From Anthoceros angustus (Eukaryota > Streptophyta > Anthocerotopsida > Anthocerotales > Anthocerotaceae), in assembly GCA_010909165.1 (NCBI GenBank), contig MU008166.1, forward strand, positions 1,550,001 through 1,614,000: a stretch of DNA of 64,000 bases. Reading direction: 5' to 3'. A program made the translations under genes and the position numbers. Positions 1 to 12,272 of the stretch are shown piece after piece. Position 1 is the stretch's first letter. Every line of letters begins with the position of its first letter. The notes under the pieces were generated by a model. The model did no database searches. It worked only from the letters and a program-made list of their open reading frames with translations, and had not been told where the DNA came from.

Positions 1-497
1 CATCGCCTTCCACACTAAGCAAGTGAGTGCTCTGCGCCAACAAGTGCGACTGTTACAACATTTCTACACGGCACTAAAAGAACGTGCTTGCTTAAAGAGG
101 AGATAACCTCAGGAGCGTACTTGCTCTGTGCCTGAAGATCCATAATATGCGGCCCGAATGTGCTCCACTCCATCCTGCGCGTTGTCAACATCGTGGAAGT
201 CCAATTGCATGGAAGCAGATGTTCCGTTACTGCAGCTCAGGTGTGAGGCCATCTGCCGAGGACTGTGACCATCCGTCAGCGCATTCCCCGAAGCCCTGTT
301 AGGTCATCGAGCACAACAGAGCAACGGCTCCCGGTGAGTCAGCTGCAGATCCTGCACGCTCGTCCTCCTGGCTTGCGTCCTCGTGCGAGAGACTGCTCCG
401 TGAAGATCTTCAAGAGTAACGGAGAATATCCCGCATCTGCTGAGAGGCCAACATCCTCTCTCATGCTTCCAGCGTCTCTTTCGAGACAGCAAAGCAG
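1..497. other. 3' flank of the MYB gene, no gene seen
   Basis: This stretch lies downstream of the minus-strand MYB stop codon. It probably holds the MYB 3' untranslated region, but I see no confident polyadenylation signal. Open frames here are short or antisense, and none resembles a known family. Confidence 0.4.
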
Positions 498-1528
498 CTA
501 AGGGTGTATAGAAGGCTTGGTTGCCGGAGAGGCAGGAGGCCCTAGCGAGCTCGGCACAGGCATCGGCTCTCTGGCGGCGTACGGGCCCATGGGAACCGTA
601 GGCGACGGAAGCATAGGCGAGCCGATGGCCACCACCGGCTGCCCGATCACCGTCGACTGCCCTGTAATAGGCCCCTGCTGCTGCATCATGGCGTCTCCAT
701 TCGCCACGCTGGTGATGTCGTGAATACTGGTCCTCTTCCTCTCCTTGTTGATCGAGTTCAACCGAATGAAATACTTCTGCGCATGGCTCGCAACCTGCGT
801 CGGCGTCCGGGACAGCACAAAGTTCCTCGATATATTCCTCCAATCTCCCTTCCCATACTTGTTCAACCCTAGCAGGAACAACCTGCTCAAACAAACACGG
901 CAAGCAACACCAACACCAGCAGCTCATCAGACACATCCATCCATAGCACCAAAGTTGTCCCTCCCGCAGAGACCGGATCACACATATCAACTTCCACGCA
1001 CCGGTGCTCCTCCTCGCTCCAAGGAATGCCCTTGCGCCGCTCCTGCTCCGCGCTCTTCAAGCTCGGAGGCGGCTTGGGACTGCCTCCCACGATCCCCGCG
1101 GCCCCGGCCGGCTGCGAGGCCGCGAACCCGGGGCTCTTGTTGTTCTTGCTCCTCCCCTTGGGATCCACCGCGCCCGCCGCGGCCGCGGAATAGCTAGGGA
1201 TTGCAATCCTGCCCGCGGTGATGCTCTTCACATCCTCCACCAGCAAATCGTAGTGGCGCCGAATCTCCGCCGCGTCCTTCCCCGGCACCATCCCCGCCAC
1301 CTTCTCCCACCTCCCCTGCGTCCCCTCGCCATGCACGGTGAGCGCCTTCTCGAACAGCTTGTCCAGCTCCAGCGTCCACAGGCTGCTGCTCCTCTCCGCC
1401 TTCTCCACCCCGGCCGCCCCCGCCCCCGCGACGGCGGCAGGAGCAGGGGCCGCGCCGGAGGCAGGCGCCATACACATTGCGGTGGTGGCGCTGCTGGACA
1501 CAGCCGGCGCGGGAGAGCAGGCCGCCAT
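498..1528 (-). CDS. Two-repeat MYB (DIVARICATA / MYBS-like, SHAQKYF type) transcription factor
   Basis: The gene has two exons, 1528-1002 and 882-498, separated by a 119-bp GT..AG intron, and encodes about 303 aa. An N-terminal SANT/MYB-like domain (residues about 48-95, starting [10 protein letters not shown]) is followed by an Ala/Gly/Pro/Lys linker. The second MYB repeat (about 168-216, starting IPWSEEEHR) is split by the intron inside an Arg codon and carries the plant motif SHAQKYF at 208-214, then the conserved [10 protein letters not shown] tail. In plants this family binds I-box/TATCCA-like sites and controls floral asymmetry, sugar and hormone responses; the role of this member is unknown. 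The start at 1528 is preferred because the frame upstream opens only with GTG, the ATG context is good (GCGATGGC), and a TATA box at 1591-1598 places transcription start near 1565. The protein is nuclear by family. Confidence 0.93.
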
Positions 1529-1590
1529 CGCGTCGCAGGAAGCTCCGGAGCGAGGGGTGGTAAAAGGCACTTGCACAGTGTGCCACGCTC

Positions 1591-1598
1591 TTTTTATA
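1591..1598 (-). promoter_or_regulatory. TATA box of the MYB gene
   Basis: The minus strand reads TATAAAAA about 63 bp upstream of the chosen ATG. This fits a short leader of roughly 35-40 nt and argues against any start upstream of 1528. Confidence 0.6.
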
Positions 1599-2140
1599 CC
1601 CTCCCAAAATTCGAGACGTTACCAAAACCCATTGCACTATTTTCGCCTAATCCACATATCCATTCCCTATAACATCCCTTTTCACCCTCATACTGTGCAT
1701 AACATAAGACGTGGGCCCTTTTTGCGCGGCCTGTGTGTGGCCGTGGGGGTACTTTGCCGGAAATATCTACAAGCCGGGCCGTTTCCTCTAGCAACACCCG
1801 GATTGGCGAGTCCGGCTACGTCTTTCCAAGCGCTGCACTTTCTGACTTGTTAGTCAAAGGAGATGCCAATTGACAATTCTCTTTTATAATTAAATTTTAT
1901 CAATCAAATATTTTCTCATTCGCCAGGATTGCTGGCCGAGGTCCAGGAAGAAAGGAGGGGCACCCACCCATATATGCCCTCTTTAATCTATTGCTCGGAC
2001 ATATGCATAGGAACATGGGTAAAGGACGATGGGGGCGACCGACCATTCCAGAAAACCACCACCACACATTCAACGATTATTGTTTATAGTTAATCAAGAG
2101 CTATTTTCAAATTGCCGCATATCTTTATGTTACTTAGTAC

Positions 2141-2248
2141 TCTTGCTTGTTCCAATTTGTTTTTGTTTATCATGAAGGCTCCACACCCCTTCCCTCTTGC
2201 TTGTTCCAATTTGTTTTTGTTGATCTTAAAGGCTCCACACCCCTTCCT
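2141..2248. repeat. 54-bp tandem duplication
   Basis: Two adjacent copies (2141-2194 and 2195-2248) both begin TCTTGCTTGTTCCAATTTG and end with GGCTCCACACCCCTTCC. They differ at only a few positions, so the duplication is recent. Confidence 0.9.
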
Positions 2249-3029
2249 CAAAGGGTCTCGTTGTGGGAAGCCCAATTATCTAAGGTTCTCTTCTCCTTTC
2301 TTGGAAAATACGATTATTTTTTTTCGAGAACACCAGCGACAAAGAAATTAAACAAGCATCTTCCCTAGCATAGAATGAAAATACGAAGGATGATAAGGTC
2401 CCCGGATCATCAATGATCGAATTGAGATCCGAGTTCAACATCACTTGAAAATGCCACACAATTGAAATGATATGATGAGAGGCTCGAATGGGTGACTGAT
2501 CAGCCAAATTTGAGAGACTCGTCCATGAAGGCTAATTGATCTCTATTATTACACTAATTGTCCTTGAGCGAAAACATGGGAGTGTCGAGCAGCGATGTTG
2601 TCGAGGGTGGTCAGTAAGATGTGGAAGATGCCTTGTGCCGTGATAGGCAGTGACATGTCACATAAGTACGTTAATTAATTAATTCATTGATTAATTAATC
2701 AATCAATTAGGACTCTCATTTCAAACTCTCATGAAATATACTCCACACAAACATGGAAAACAGATGTTGTTCATTCAGCTGTAGGCATACTCGCACATAG
2801 CATTCAGCATTCTTCAACACGTGTTGTGTAGCCTCGCTACTACACACATTGCCCAAGTTTGTCTGTGCTCAATCCACGCCACTCTTGTCGCAACCTACGA
2901 CTTATTGGGCAGATGCAGGTAAGCCTTCTCCTGCTCATATCTTACAACGAGCCAGCCGGCCCCACATTCGGCTTGATGCTTGACTGGATACAATCCATGA
3001 TTCTAAAACATCTCCTGGTTCCATACTCT

Positions 3030-3340
3030 TAGCTTACCTTTCGGTTCTTCATCCACAATGTAGACAGTCTCCATATCAATAAGAATCCATGTATCATTTA
3101 CATATATATAATGTTCCCCCACTTGTCATCGCGGCAGACCAAGCCTTTGCCATGCAAGGCCTTCAAAGCTAAAAGCACTCCCTTCACCGCTGCAGTCAAC
3201 TCTGTTCCTGTAGACCTTATATAAACTCCCTCATAACACACCGTCACTATGTACACACCGTCTTCAACTATCGGATTTCGTAGTTTGAGCCCTGCTACTT
3301 TACTAAGGTGGTCGTTTGAAATCTGGTATACTCGCTTCAC
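3030..3340 (-). pseudogene. Fossil fragment of a protein-kinase-like domain
   Basis: The minus-strand reading contains LLALKALHGKGLVCRDDKW followed by GNIIY, resembling the catalytic loop of kinases (usually HRDxxxxN). A TAA stop follows at once. In a shifted frame the sequence resumes with DTWILIDME, which resembles the short loop after the catalytic site in atypical plant and fungal kinase-like proteins. No N-lobe or C-lobe is recognisable. The canonical HRD His is Cys here. I read this as a decayed fragment with one stop and one frameshift; chance resemblance cannot be excluded. Confidence 0.4.
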
Positions 3341-4864
3341 ATAATCAAAATGTCAAGTGACCCTTCTTCTTATGGGCAATAGAGCAGCAGCTTGCAAAGG
3401 GAGTTGAGCTTCCTTGAATGTGTGGTGAAATCCATAAGGTTCAGGATTGATTACATTCGCATACTCTATTTTTTTCTCGCGACTGTTGGGTCGACTCCGA
3501 AATATTCGCTTAACCTAGCCTATTTTCCACTTCCACTTATATATGTTGAAAGTGGTATTAATACCACTTATAATCTTTGTTAAAATTTCATCTATTTGGA
3601 ACAACCAACTATGCATACATTCATTCATGACCCCTATTTAACAGCCTTCCATATGTTCATTTCCAATTTTGCAGGTCTACTAGACACAGCTACAAATCCA
3701 CCTGGCGCTGTTATAGATCCATAGGAAAGGCCATTAAAATCTTTACACTTATGCGTGACGATACTGGAGGCATAATGGATCATATGGTACAAGCATAACT
3801 TAGATGTCCTATGTTTGTGGAGTATGTAATAAATAGATGTGGAGGCTCCCTATAAGACACCTTACATGTTTACATACATATCAAGACTAATAGCGACAAG
3901 CAATATGCTAAGGATTTGGCTATGGAAAGCTTACATTCAAAAAAAAAATCTTTCATTACAGTAGACCTATGATCAATTGAGCTCCAAGTGAAGAAGACCA
4001 ATTTCAAGAAAGAAATTTGTTTGGGTGGTACTCCAAGGCCTAATTCAAGATTTTTCTTCAAGCACGATGGATTATGGTTAGAAAGACAAGTGACCAGTTT
4101 TACCAGTTTTCATGGGTTTTAAAACGAAAGAGCGAAGGCCCACACAAAGGTCGGTGAGATTCTTGAAATTGAAAGTCCTCTTCACCATTGTGTTTGCTTT
4201 AAAAAAATGGGGTATAGTTACATAAATGTACACGATGGAGAACAAGGAAAGTATAAAAAAAAATTGGTGGAGGATATAACTCAAAATTTTATGATCTCCT
4301 TCCTCATATGAAACACGAGGTAATGTCTCACGTAAACTTAGGGGACATTCATATAGAATAGGTACATGTTAACCAAGGGCGTTTATTAAAGTTTACAAGG
4401 TACCATAACAGAGATGCGAAAGGACATTTGAGCACAAATTCAAAAATAGCGAATGAGAGGCAGATCATGCGGACTTTCTGCAAATAATAGGGAGCACAAA
4501 TTGTGAAACACAAAGTTGGTTAAGAGATTCTTTTAGGGGTGGATGATGCAGCCAAAGAGTTGCGAAAACTTTTTAATGTCGTGTTCAATGCACCGTCAAA
4601 AGAATATGATATAAGCCTGAGACAATTGACTCGGCTGACTAGAAATTTTGTGCCAAAAATCATGAATTGAGTCAGGTTTGGGTATTTGGAGGATTGTTTT
4701 CCTTACCTATTTTCAGTGTAATTATCAATATTATCCCAATTATAAATTATATAAAGAATTCAAAATTTTGTTTTCATCTACAAAGCCCTCTATGTATATG
4801 CCACTCCATTGACGACTCTATAGGTTTGTCACAAAATAATTACACTTGCAAAACTCTTTGCTCG

Positions 4865-5131
4865 TAAGTAAAGAAGGATCAAGATTCTCTGCTCATAAAC
4901 AAAGCCTCTCAGACAAATAAGTATGTTCCGAAGACAAAGAAGGATCAAGATCCTCTCTGAGGTTCATAGATTAAGCCTCTCAGACAAATAAGTATGTTCC
5001 GAAGACAAAGAAGGATCAAAATTCTCTCAGAGGTTCATAGATTAAGCCTCTTAGACAAAGAAGTATATTACAAAGACAAAGAAGGATTTAGATTCTCCGC
5101 TCATCGACAAAGCCTCCTTGGAAAGAAATAT
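4865..5131. repeat. 71-bp tandem repeat, about 3.5 copies
   Basis: The word GTATGTTCCGAAGACAAAG occurs at 4921 and 4992, and a diverged copy at 5063, giving an exact 71-bp period. Partial copies flank these on both sides. No coding potential is evident. Confidence 0.85.
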
Positions 5132-7432
5132 GTTACGATTTTCTTTTTTTTTTTGCTTGTGCAAGTCTGGATGGTTAGCCATAAGAGTTTATGACTCTTT
5201 GAATAAATGTTTTGGAGGTCACGAGGCTCTGGTTGGGAATGAGCATACTCCGCTTGGTTGCACCGCTCTGCCCCAATCCTAATTAGGATAAGATTTTTTA
5301 ACCCCATAAGGACAATGCCACTCAAAATGAGTTTTTGAGTGCGTTTTTGACACTTTTCGAACAAAAGTTATATGATACTAGTTCAGCACAATGCTGCCTT
5401 CTATGTGAAATTCTCTATTCTATCTCCAAGTAATTTTTATTAAAAACATTCTAACATTATGACCCAAAAACATCAATGAAACTTTGATCGAAATGCCTTA
5501 CCCATCGGTGTAGTTTAGAAGCGGGTGCTCATACCGAGTTCCATCGATCTTCAAGTTCTGCGTTCGAAGGCTCGTGTGCCGAACTTAAAGCGTCCACACA
5601 CAACGGTGTGGCGCGGGCCAGGCTGTAGTTAGATGTGTGGTTAGTTTGGTTCGGCTGGCTGGAAGTTGTCAAGGCAAGAAAATCATTTAGGCTTGATTTG
5701 GATAGGCTTGCAATCAAACTCAGGCATGGGGTTCTTCTTCCCCTTACCTCTACTGGAAGGTGTAGGAGGCACTGGCCTCCTACCCACCCCTTGGGTGGGT
5801 GTACCTTCACCATTGGTCCTCACAATCTTCACCACCTGCGTAGGTTGAACACAAACAAGGATAGCAGTTGGAGAGGGAGAAAAGCAAGCTATCAGACTAA
5901 GGAAGGGATTGAGCAAAAGATAGAGACGAGGACGGGCCAACAAGCAAGGAAATTTCCTTGTGCCCCACAGCGCCTACTGCTCTCGCACAACCACCAAGGG
6001 ATGGATGGCCCTTAGCCCCTCAAGCTCCACTTCAGCACCTTGTTTTTCCATGATGAACGGCCCCTTAGTTTTTTGTGTGGTCATTGGGCCGGGTGTGACT
6101 ATCTTGAAGATATGCTGGACAAATTTTTTTCAATCAGCTATTTTGGTAAACCATGGATTTTGATACCTTGACATGGAGGGGGATGGAAAGAATTGCATCC
6201 CACTATGTGCTCTATACTCAATCAAATGGGCAGTGGGAGGGTGCGTTAGAAAGGTCTTGTCCTGATCTACTAGCTCTAAGTTTTTTGGAAAAATAAAAAA
6301 TCTTTATAATAGTGGAAACTATAGAAAATTTGGTCTCTGCAAGAAAGCCATTTTCAACCTCGTCCTTCTGGGGTTAAGTGAAAATTTTTTTAATTGATTT
6401 TTTGTATTTTGTATTTTATTCAGAAGTAGCCCTAAAGGATATTTAGTTTTTGGGAACAAGGTCTATTTCAGTGAATTTTTGTGTCGTGCATTTCATTGAG
6501 AAGTAGCCCCGTAGGGCTCTTACAACTAGCGGGCCCTTGGGGCTAGGAAACAAGGGATGAATAACACCCCATCCTAGTAGTGATGCTTGACTATTGAGTT
6601 TTAATGGAGTCATATTTGCATGTCACTCCTTACCTAGGACAAATTGCTTGTCCATATGGGTCTTGGCTACGACAACTTCTTGCTGGTTCTACTATTGTCC
6701 AAGCGATATAAGGTTATCCAATGTACAAGGTTGTCCATCCCCTTGGCAATCACAATCAAAACCTCAAAGCACTTGTGTCAAATGTATTTTTCCCCTATCC
6801 TTGAAAGAAAGAAGAAAAGAAGAAGAAGAAAGGCTCAAGCATGTTGACTAGGGACCTTTTATGTACATAGTAATATAATAATATGAACTAACCTGCATGA
6901 TGAATGCGGTTATAAAGACAAGTATTAGGTCTCGAAACGGTGCAGCGCGACGAGGGCATCATCCTGGGGCCATAGGACCGTATTTTACCGTTGCCCGCCA
7001 AACGCATTCAAACGTGGCTCCAGCTGCATTCAAATTCCCAATGGCCTGGGGCCCCGGGTATATGATCATGCCCTTTGCCAGCCTTATCGTACCACACTGC
7101 TCTTTCCTGTGTGTGTGTGTCTGTCTGGGAGGAGGCGCGTTGTGGGTGGTAGAGTAGCGTCTTGTTGCTTGCTTGTGCCTGTTTTGAAGCACTGTGTTCC
7201 GTCAGGTAAGTTATCCTCCTCGCTGGGTCGCACTTGCCCGTTCCTTTGCATCTCTTTGTTGCCAGCATTCCCCTGTCCACTTCTCGTTGTCGGGCGCTAC
7301 CCCTGTCTCCCGCTTGCCTTAGATGAAACAGTCTTTGGTGTCCAGAATCCAGTCCCTGCTCTGCGGTTGTGGGTTCGAGGGGCTGCAGGAGGTTATGCTG
7401 TTGGAGGACGGCGCTCCCAAGAGCAACTCGCA

Positions 7433-7482
7433 GAGTAGGGTAGAGTAGGGTAGAGTAGAGTAGGGCAGAGTAGAGTAGAGAG
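7433..7482 (+). repeat. GTAGA/GTAGGG simple repeat in the leader of the SAP-like gene
   Basis: A 10-bp-unit repeat of AGAGTAGGGT and AGAGTAGAGT lies about 55 bp upstream of the start codon of the next gene, probably in its 5' leader. Confidence 0.6.
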
Positions 7483-7537
7483 GAGAGATTGGGTGGTGCT
7501 GGTCCAGTGTCAGGGCGGCGCACGCAGGTTAGCCACC

Positions 7538-10500
7538 ATGGGCAGGAGCTCCATTGCGGCGGAGACCAACTTCCACGAGCTGCCGCGCCGCCGGCTGCAG
7601 CAGCTCGCGAAGAAGCATGGAATCCCTGCGAACAAGACCAATGCAGCGATGGCGGACGCGCTGGGGGAACTGTACAGAGTAAATGCTTGTTTTCTGGATT
7701 TTGGGTTCATCTTTGCTTTTGTGGGTGGATGGATGGATGGTTGCAACATTGTGGCGATTTAGGGTTGTGGGTGGAGGCGACTGATCGTTGATCGGTCTTT
7801 GCAGAGTGGGAATCTTCCGCCTCCCAGTCCGTACAGGACCCCACGCCCACGCCGCAATGCCAGAAAGCCTGAACCAGGAGTGCCTGAGTGCGATGAGACT
7901 GACCTGGATGCGGATCCCAGTGATTCCCAGCTGGGTTCCCAGCTTGCAACCCCTTCCACCTCGGTTTGCAATGTCAGCTCCCACGTGGGTTGGATGGGAC
8001 GTGGGCAGGATGTGATGTCGACTCCTTGCAGCAAGGCTGTGTTGAAGGAGGCTGTCAATGTGCAGGAAGGTGAGGAGGATTGTACAGCCTCTTCCGGAGT
8101 GAAGCCCCGACTGGAGCATGTGAAGGATGTTGAAGTTCATGGTAGTGCAGTAGAGGAATCCGGGTCTTTGAACCAGAATGCATCTGAGCAAGACTCCACA
8201 GGTGAGCAGACACTGCAACACGAAATTTTCAAGGCAGAGGGATGCAGGGAAGAGTTGTCAGCCTCCAGTGAGGATCGAATTGTGTCGGATGAAGTTCAAG
8301 TTGCACTACCCACTATCCCTGAGATTTCATCAGACCCAGAATTGGACGCTGCTAGTGTAGAGGAAAGTGTTCCCATGGATAATGTTGTTGACGATTGCCA
8401 CCCTTGTGACGCAGATAAGGTAAAGGCACCAACTCTTCCGTCTCGATGTCTGTTTCCAGCTGGATGTTGTTTCTAGGGTTCATGTTAATTCGCCAGTTTG
8501 TGCGTTTGGTTTGATGATTCAGGAGGATGTCCCTGGCTTTCCAGTGGACAGCGTTGAAGAATGCCAGACTGAGCTGTTGCACGCTGTGAGCTTGCACACT
8601 AGTGCCCTGGGAGATGTTTCTATGAGTTTGGATCTCATTTCTCCTACGGTACATGATCCAGCGGCAAAACCTCTGGAAGAACATGACATCAGCGTCAGAG
8701 AACAGGAGCCATCGGAGGAAATAGAGGGGCTCTTCGACAACGCGTCGATCGTCCAGGAATGCAGTATTGCTGAACATAAAAGGGTCGAGCAAGAGTCTCT
8801 CCCTGCCTTCAACCTTGTGCCCTGCGATTCTGATGCTCAGCCAAGAGGTTTCTCTGCCGAGATCTTGGCGGCATTAGCTCGTCTGCCAACGGTGAACAAC
8901 TCTAGTGAAGGTCAGTGTCTAGCATTGTCGCTCCAGCAATCATCAAATCAGTGTGCTTCAGACAACTCACTTTTCTCTTTTGTCAAATCAGGTCAGGAGT
9001 CCACAAGCACCTTGTTCAAAGTTTTCGTCAAGGATCAAGGTGAAGATGGTCATGCACAGGAGGGCCCGCAGCGTACGGTGGGAAGCATGGCTCCTGCAGA
9101 CTGCCCAGAGGCTAAGAATAACCAGACAGACGATGTAGAGCAGCCTTCTGATTCGAACAGAGGTTCTCAGTCTGTGGAGATCACTTCTGATGCGATTCTG
9201 GAGTCAGGTCTGGACAGATCAAAGAGAGAAGCTGTCGAAGGACCTCAGCTGTCAAATGGCATGATTCAAACTTCAGCTGACGGGTTGTCTGCGCGGGTTC
9301 TCTGCCCAGAGACTTTTGATCCGGCTTTGGAAGTCAGGATTTCTGAGCCTCCTGTTATGTTCACAGAAACTGCCCCTGAGGATTCGGATGAGGACGGCGC
9401 TATGGATGAGTCGACAGAGTTGACTGGAAGTCGAGGCGATGCACCAGTGGATCAGAAGAGCTCTCCTCCTCATAATGGTTCTAATGTAGAGATTATCGGC
9501 AATCAGACTGCAACTGATGAACTGATTTTGCGACGAGTCCCTGCAGAGGCTGTTGATGCAGCGTTGGATGTCATGATGGCGTCTCCGGATGTTGTCAGGA
9601 GGTCGGCTCTTGTCACAGACTGTGTTATGGAGGAAGCAATGGACCTCCATGCAAGTGGAAGTGCTCCCCAGGCGGATCAGAGTATTGAATTGCAGGAAGC
9701 TCCGGCCCTGGAAATCGGGGAATCTAATCAACTATTTAATCAGGACAGTGTAATGGAGGAGGAAGTAGACCTGCATGGAAGTGAAAGTGCTGCCCTGGCA
9801 GATAAAAGTTCTCAGTTGCAGAAAGCTCCTGTTATGGAAATTGGGGATCCTAATCAACTGTTTAATGATGCTTCTGATCACGAATCAGAGTTAGCCAGTC
9901 CACCAGATGAATGCAACTCAGATGAAGGTGCTTCATCGCCGGAAGCTGCTGCAGAGTCCCCAGATAGGCCTCAAAGTGTGGAAGACGACAACACTCCTTC
10001 GAGCCCCGCTCACGAAATGGTAATTGCCTTTGCGGTCTCCATTGCCGGGTATTGGAGTGATCGTGTTTAAGCCGATCTAATGTTCGTGGCATCATCGGGT
10101 GTTGTCATTTTCAGGAAATAGAACAGCCTCCTCTTCAGGTTGAAAGGTATTCTTCTGATCTTCAAGAACTCTCTCTGTGTGAGTTCTCACTCCTGCTGTT
10201 GTACTGACGTTTTTGTCTATACCGTGCAGCAATTCGGAACCAGCTAAAGACACCATGAGTTCTGCTCAGCCTTCTCAGACAGTGCCACAGCGCAAGAATG
10301 ACTACAAGAAAACGCCTTTCCAGCATGAGCAGCCACAGTCACTGCGTTCTCTACAGAAAGCGATCAAACAGAAGAAAGCTCTGAGAGAAGATCTTATAGC
10401 AAAGAAGAGAAGTGAACCTGCGAGGGAATTCGGGACGGCACTGCGTGTGAATGGAGAATCTGTGATTCCGTGCTCTGAGACTGGATCTGCTGGAGTTCAC

Positions 10501-11197
10501 AGGACTGGAGACGTCAAAGCCGTTCTGGCCAGCTCTCCTGTTCCACCTGTGGCCGTGTACAGAGAGCTTGTGGACGTCGCAACTACTGATGAGCCTCCAA
10601 GTGCTGAGGAACAACCGATGGAAGATGCGTTGCCTGCATCCGTCGCAGCTGTCTCCCGAGAGCCGGTGCGTATCGTGAGTAGTAAGCAGAAGGCTTCAAA
10701 GCATTTGATCAAGTTCTTTGGCAGAAGGCAATACTTGGAGAGAACAATGGAGGCTACTGCGAGGAAAAGACTAGAGGAGAAGGAGAAGCATTTGTCTATC
10801 GCCGCTCGAGATTTCGTTCCCATTACTGCGGATAAAGAGAACGTTGAAGGTCGCTCTGCTAGTGTCAAGATTACTGACAAGCTCAAGAAACACCAGGAGG
10901 GCTACAAAACTCCCATCACTGGTAAATCCAAGGAGAAGTCCAGGATTACTACCAAGAAACTCTCTCAGAGCATGCGTCGGCAGGTTCTCAATGAGAAGAG
11001 AGGAATGCCTGTGAACAATGCAGTTTCTCCCACGTCCTCGGAGGTAAGGTCACTAACTTCTTCCAGATTTTTCCTCACGCCTTCTCCAGGGGATATGATC
11101 TCTTTCCTTCCAATTTGTGTTCTAACGCCAGGCTCCTTGTTTTTGTGCTCAGGATGTACAGCCTCCGCCTTCAGCACACCTGGAAATCATGCAATGA
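7538..11197 (+). CDS. Large acidic protein with SAP-like N-terminus and KEN box, function unknown
   Basis: Six exons join in frame with GT..AG introns: 7538-7678, 7805-8419, 8523-10019, 10115-10146, 10230-11043 and 11153-11197, giving about 1047 aa. The start has strong context (AGCCACCATGGG). Residues about 12-45 (from FHELPRRRLQQLAKKHGIP) look like the short SAP-like helix pair found at the start of some uncharacterised plant nuclear proteins. Exon 3 encodes a long, acidic, low-complexity region containing a 42-residue direct repeat (618-659 and 660-701). The basic C-terminal part (from about residue 763) is rich in Lys/Arg/Gln and contains a KEN box at 964-966 within ADKENVEG. That motif is known as a degron for the anaphase-promoting complex, so a cell-cycle-regulated chromatin or spindle role is possible but is inference. 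Retaining the last intron would give a longer, unrelated tail. Confidence 0.8.
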
Positions 11198-12272
11198 TAA
11201 AAATGCCTGTTCCACCATGTAGACCAGTGAATGGCCAACAAGTCTGGATAGCCATTAGTCCAGATTCTGTGTGGGGTACGATATGTGAACTGTTATCGTT
11301 TGCGAATATTAGGGGCAGAGAGATAAATTCTTTCACTGGTAATAATTATCCCGTAGCTCTTGCCTCAGGACGTGCTCCTGGATCATCTAGCATGGGATGT
11401 TGTCAGGATAGAAACTCACGATCCAACAAGAGGTGAATCATTCGACCTTGAATTGTCAACTTCCCGGAATCATGCATCTGCAAAATAAAATCAAGTGTTT
11501 CTATCCCGTTCAAGTGTTTCATTGTAAGGAAATTGTTGCAAAATGTGCGTTGCCAAATGCTCTAATATTTTATTAGCAGAAATATTGAGAATATGTAGTC
11601 ACCCCCTAAACAATGTGTTTCTGTGGATACTGGGAAAATAGTCGAAGAATGCAGTTACCACTAGCTAGATCTTTTGTCTTCGGGGCTCGAGAAGCCTGTT
11701 TGACAAGTGCCATACCCAGTGATTCGAAGACTCCGCCTAATACATAGCCTGAGTCAAGCTGTAATGCTTGACAGATGATCCGATCGAGCACATTCATGAT
11801 GTGTAACTTAACGAAAAGAGTCAACAATTACTATATGGTCCTGTTCGGTCCTTCGTCTTCTGGACTCTAGAATCCTACCTGACTAACAGACAGAGCACAT
11901 CCGCTTGCTGGTGCAGCGGAAGCTCCTTCGGCCTTTCACAAAATAGAAAATGCTCCAAGCACTCTAGAATGCTACCTGACTGACCGAAAGAGAAAAATCC
12001 TCTTGCTGGTGAGGCGGAAGCGCCTCCGACCTTCTACATCATACAAAATTCTCCAGGACACTTGTCAAATAAAACACTTCGTCGAAGAAACCTCTTGACA
12101 GTCTGAACGTCCTCCGGCTCTGCTATGTTGAGGTGAGAATTTGCGAGAACTCCTCTTGTACGTTCCAGTGTCATCGTTCCTTCGAATGAAATATGCTTCC
12201 CACACCCATCTCAAAGTTGAGATGATACCATCAACCAACCCCCCAATAGTGCGTGTTTGATATGCTGAAGAC
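11198..12272. other. Intergenic or convergent 3' regions
   Basis: This region lies between the stop of the SAP-like gene and the stop of the minus-strand SmB gene and probably contains both 3' untranslated regions. The only structure seen is the 97-bp tandem repeat listed separately. Confidence 0.5.
11864..12057. repeat. 97-bp imperfect tandem duplication
   Basis: Two adjacent copies begin at 11864 and 11961, both with ACTCTAGAAT and then CTACCTGACT. They share the interior (TTGCTGGTG, GCGGAAG) with about 20-25 percent divergence by eye. Confidence 0.75.

Larger units (their letters stand above)
1600..7432. other. Gene-poor intergenic region
   Basis: About 5.8 kb of AT-rich DNA separates the MYB gene from the next gene. 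No intact gene is visible. It contains the small tandem repeats at 2141-2248 and 4865-5131 and the kinase-like fossil at about 3030-3340, listed separately. The remaining open frames are short and unrecognised. Confidence 0.6.

Noticed and set aside
1002-1576. Longer MYB N-terminus starting at 1576
   Set aside because: The codon there is GTG, and the TATA box position implies transcription starts downstream of it.
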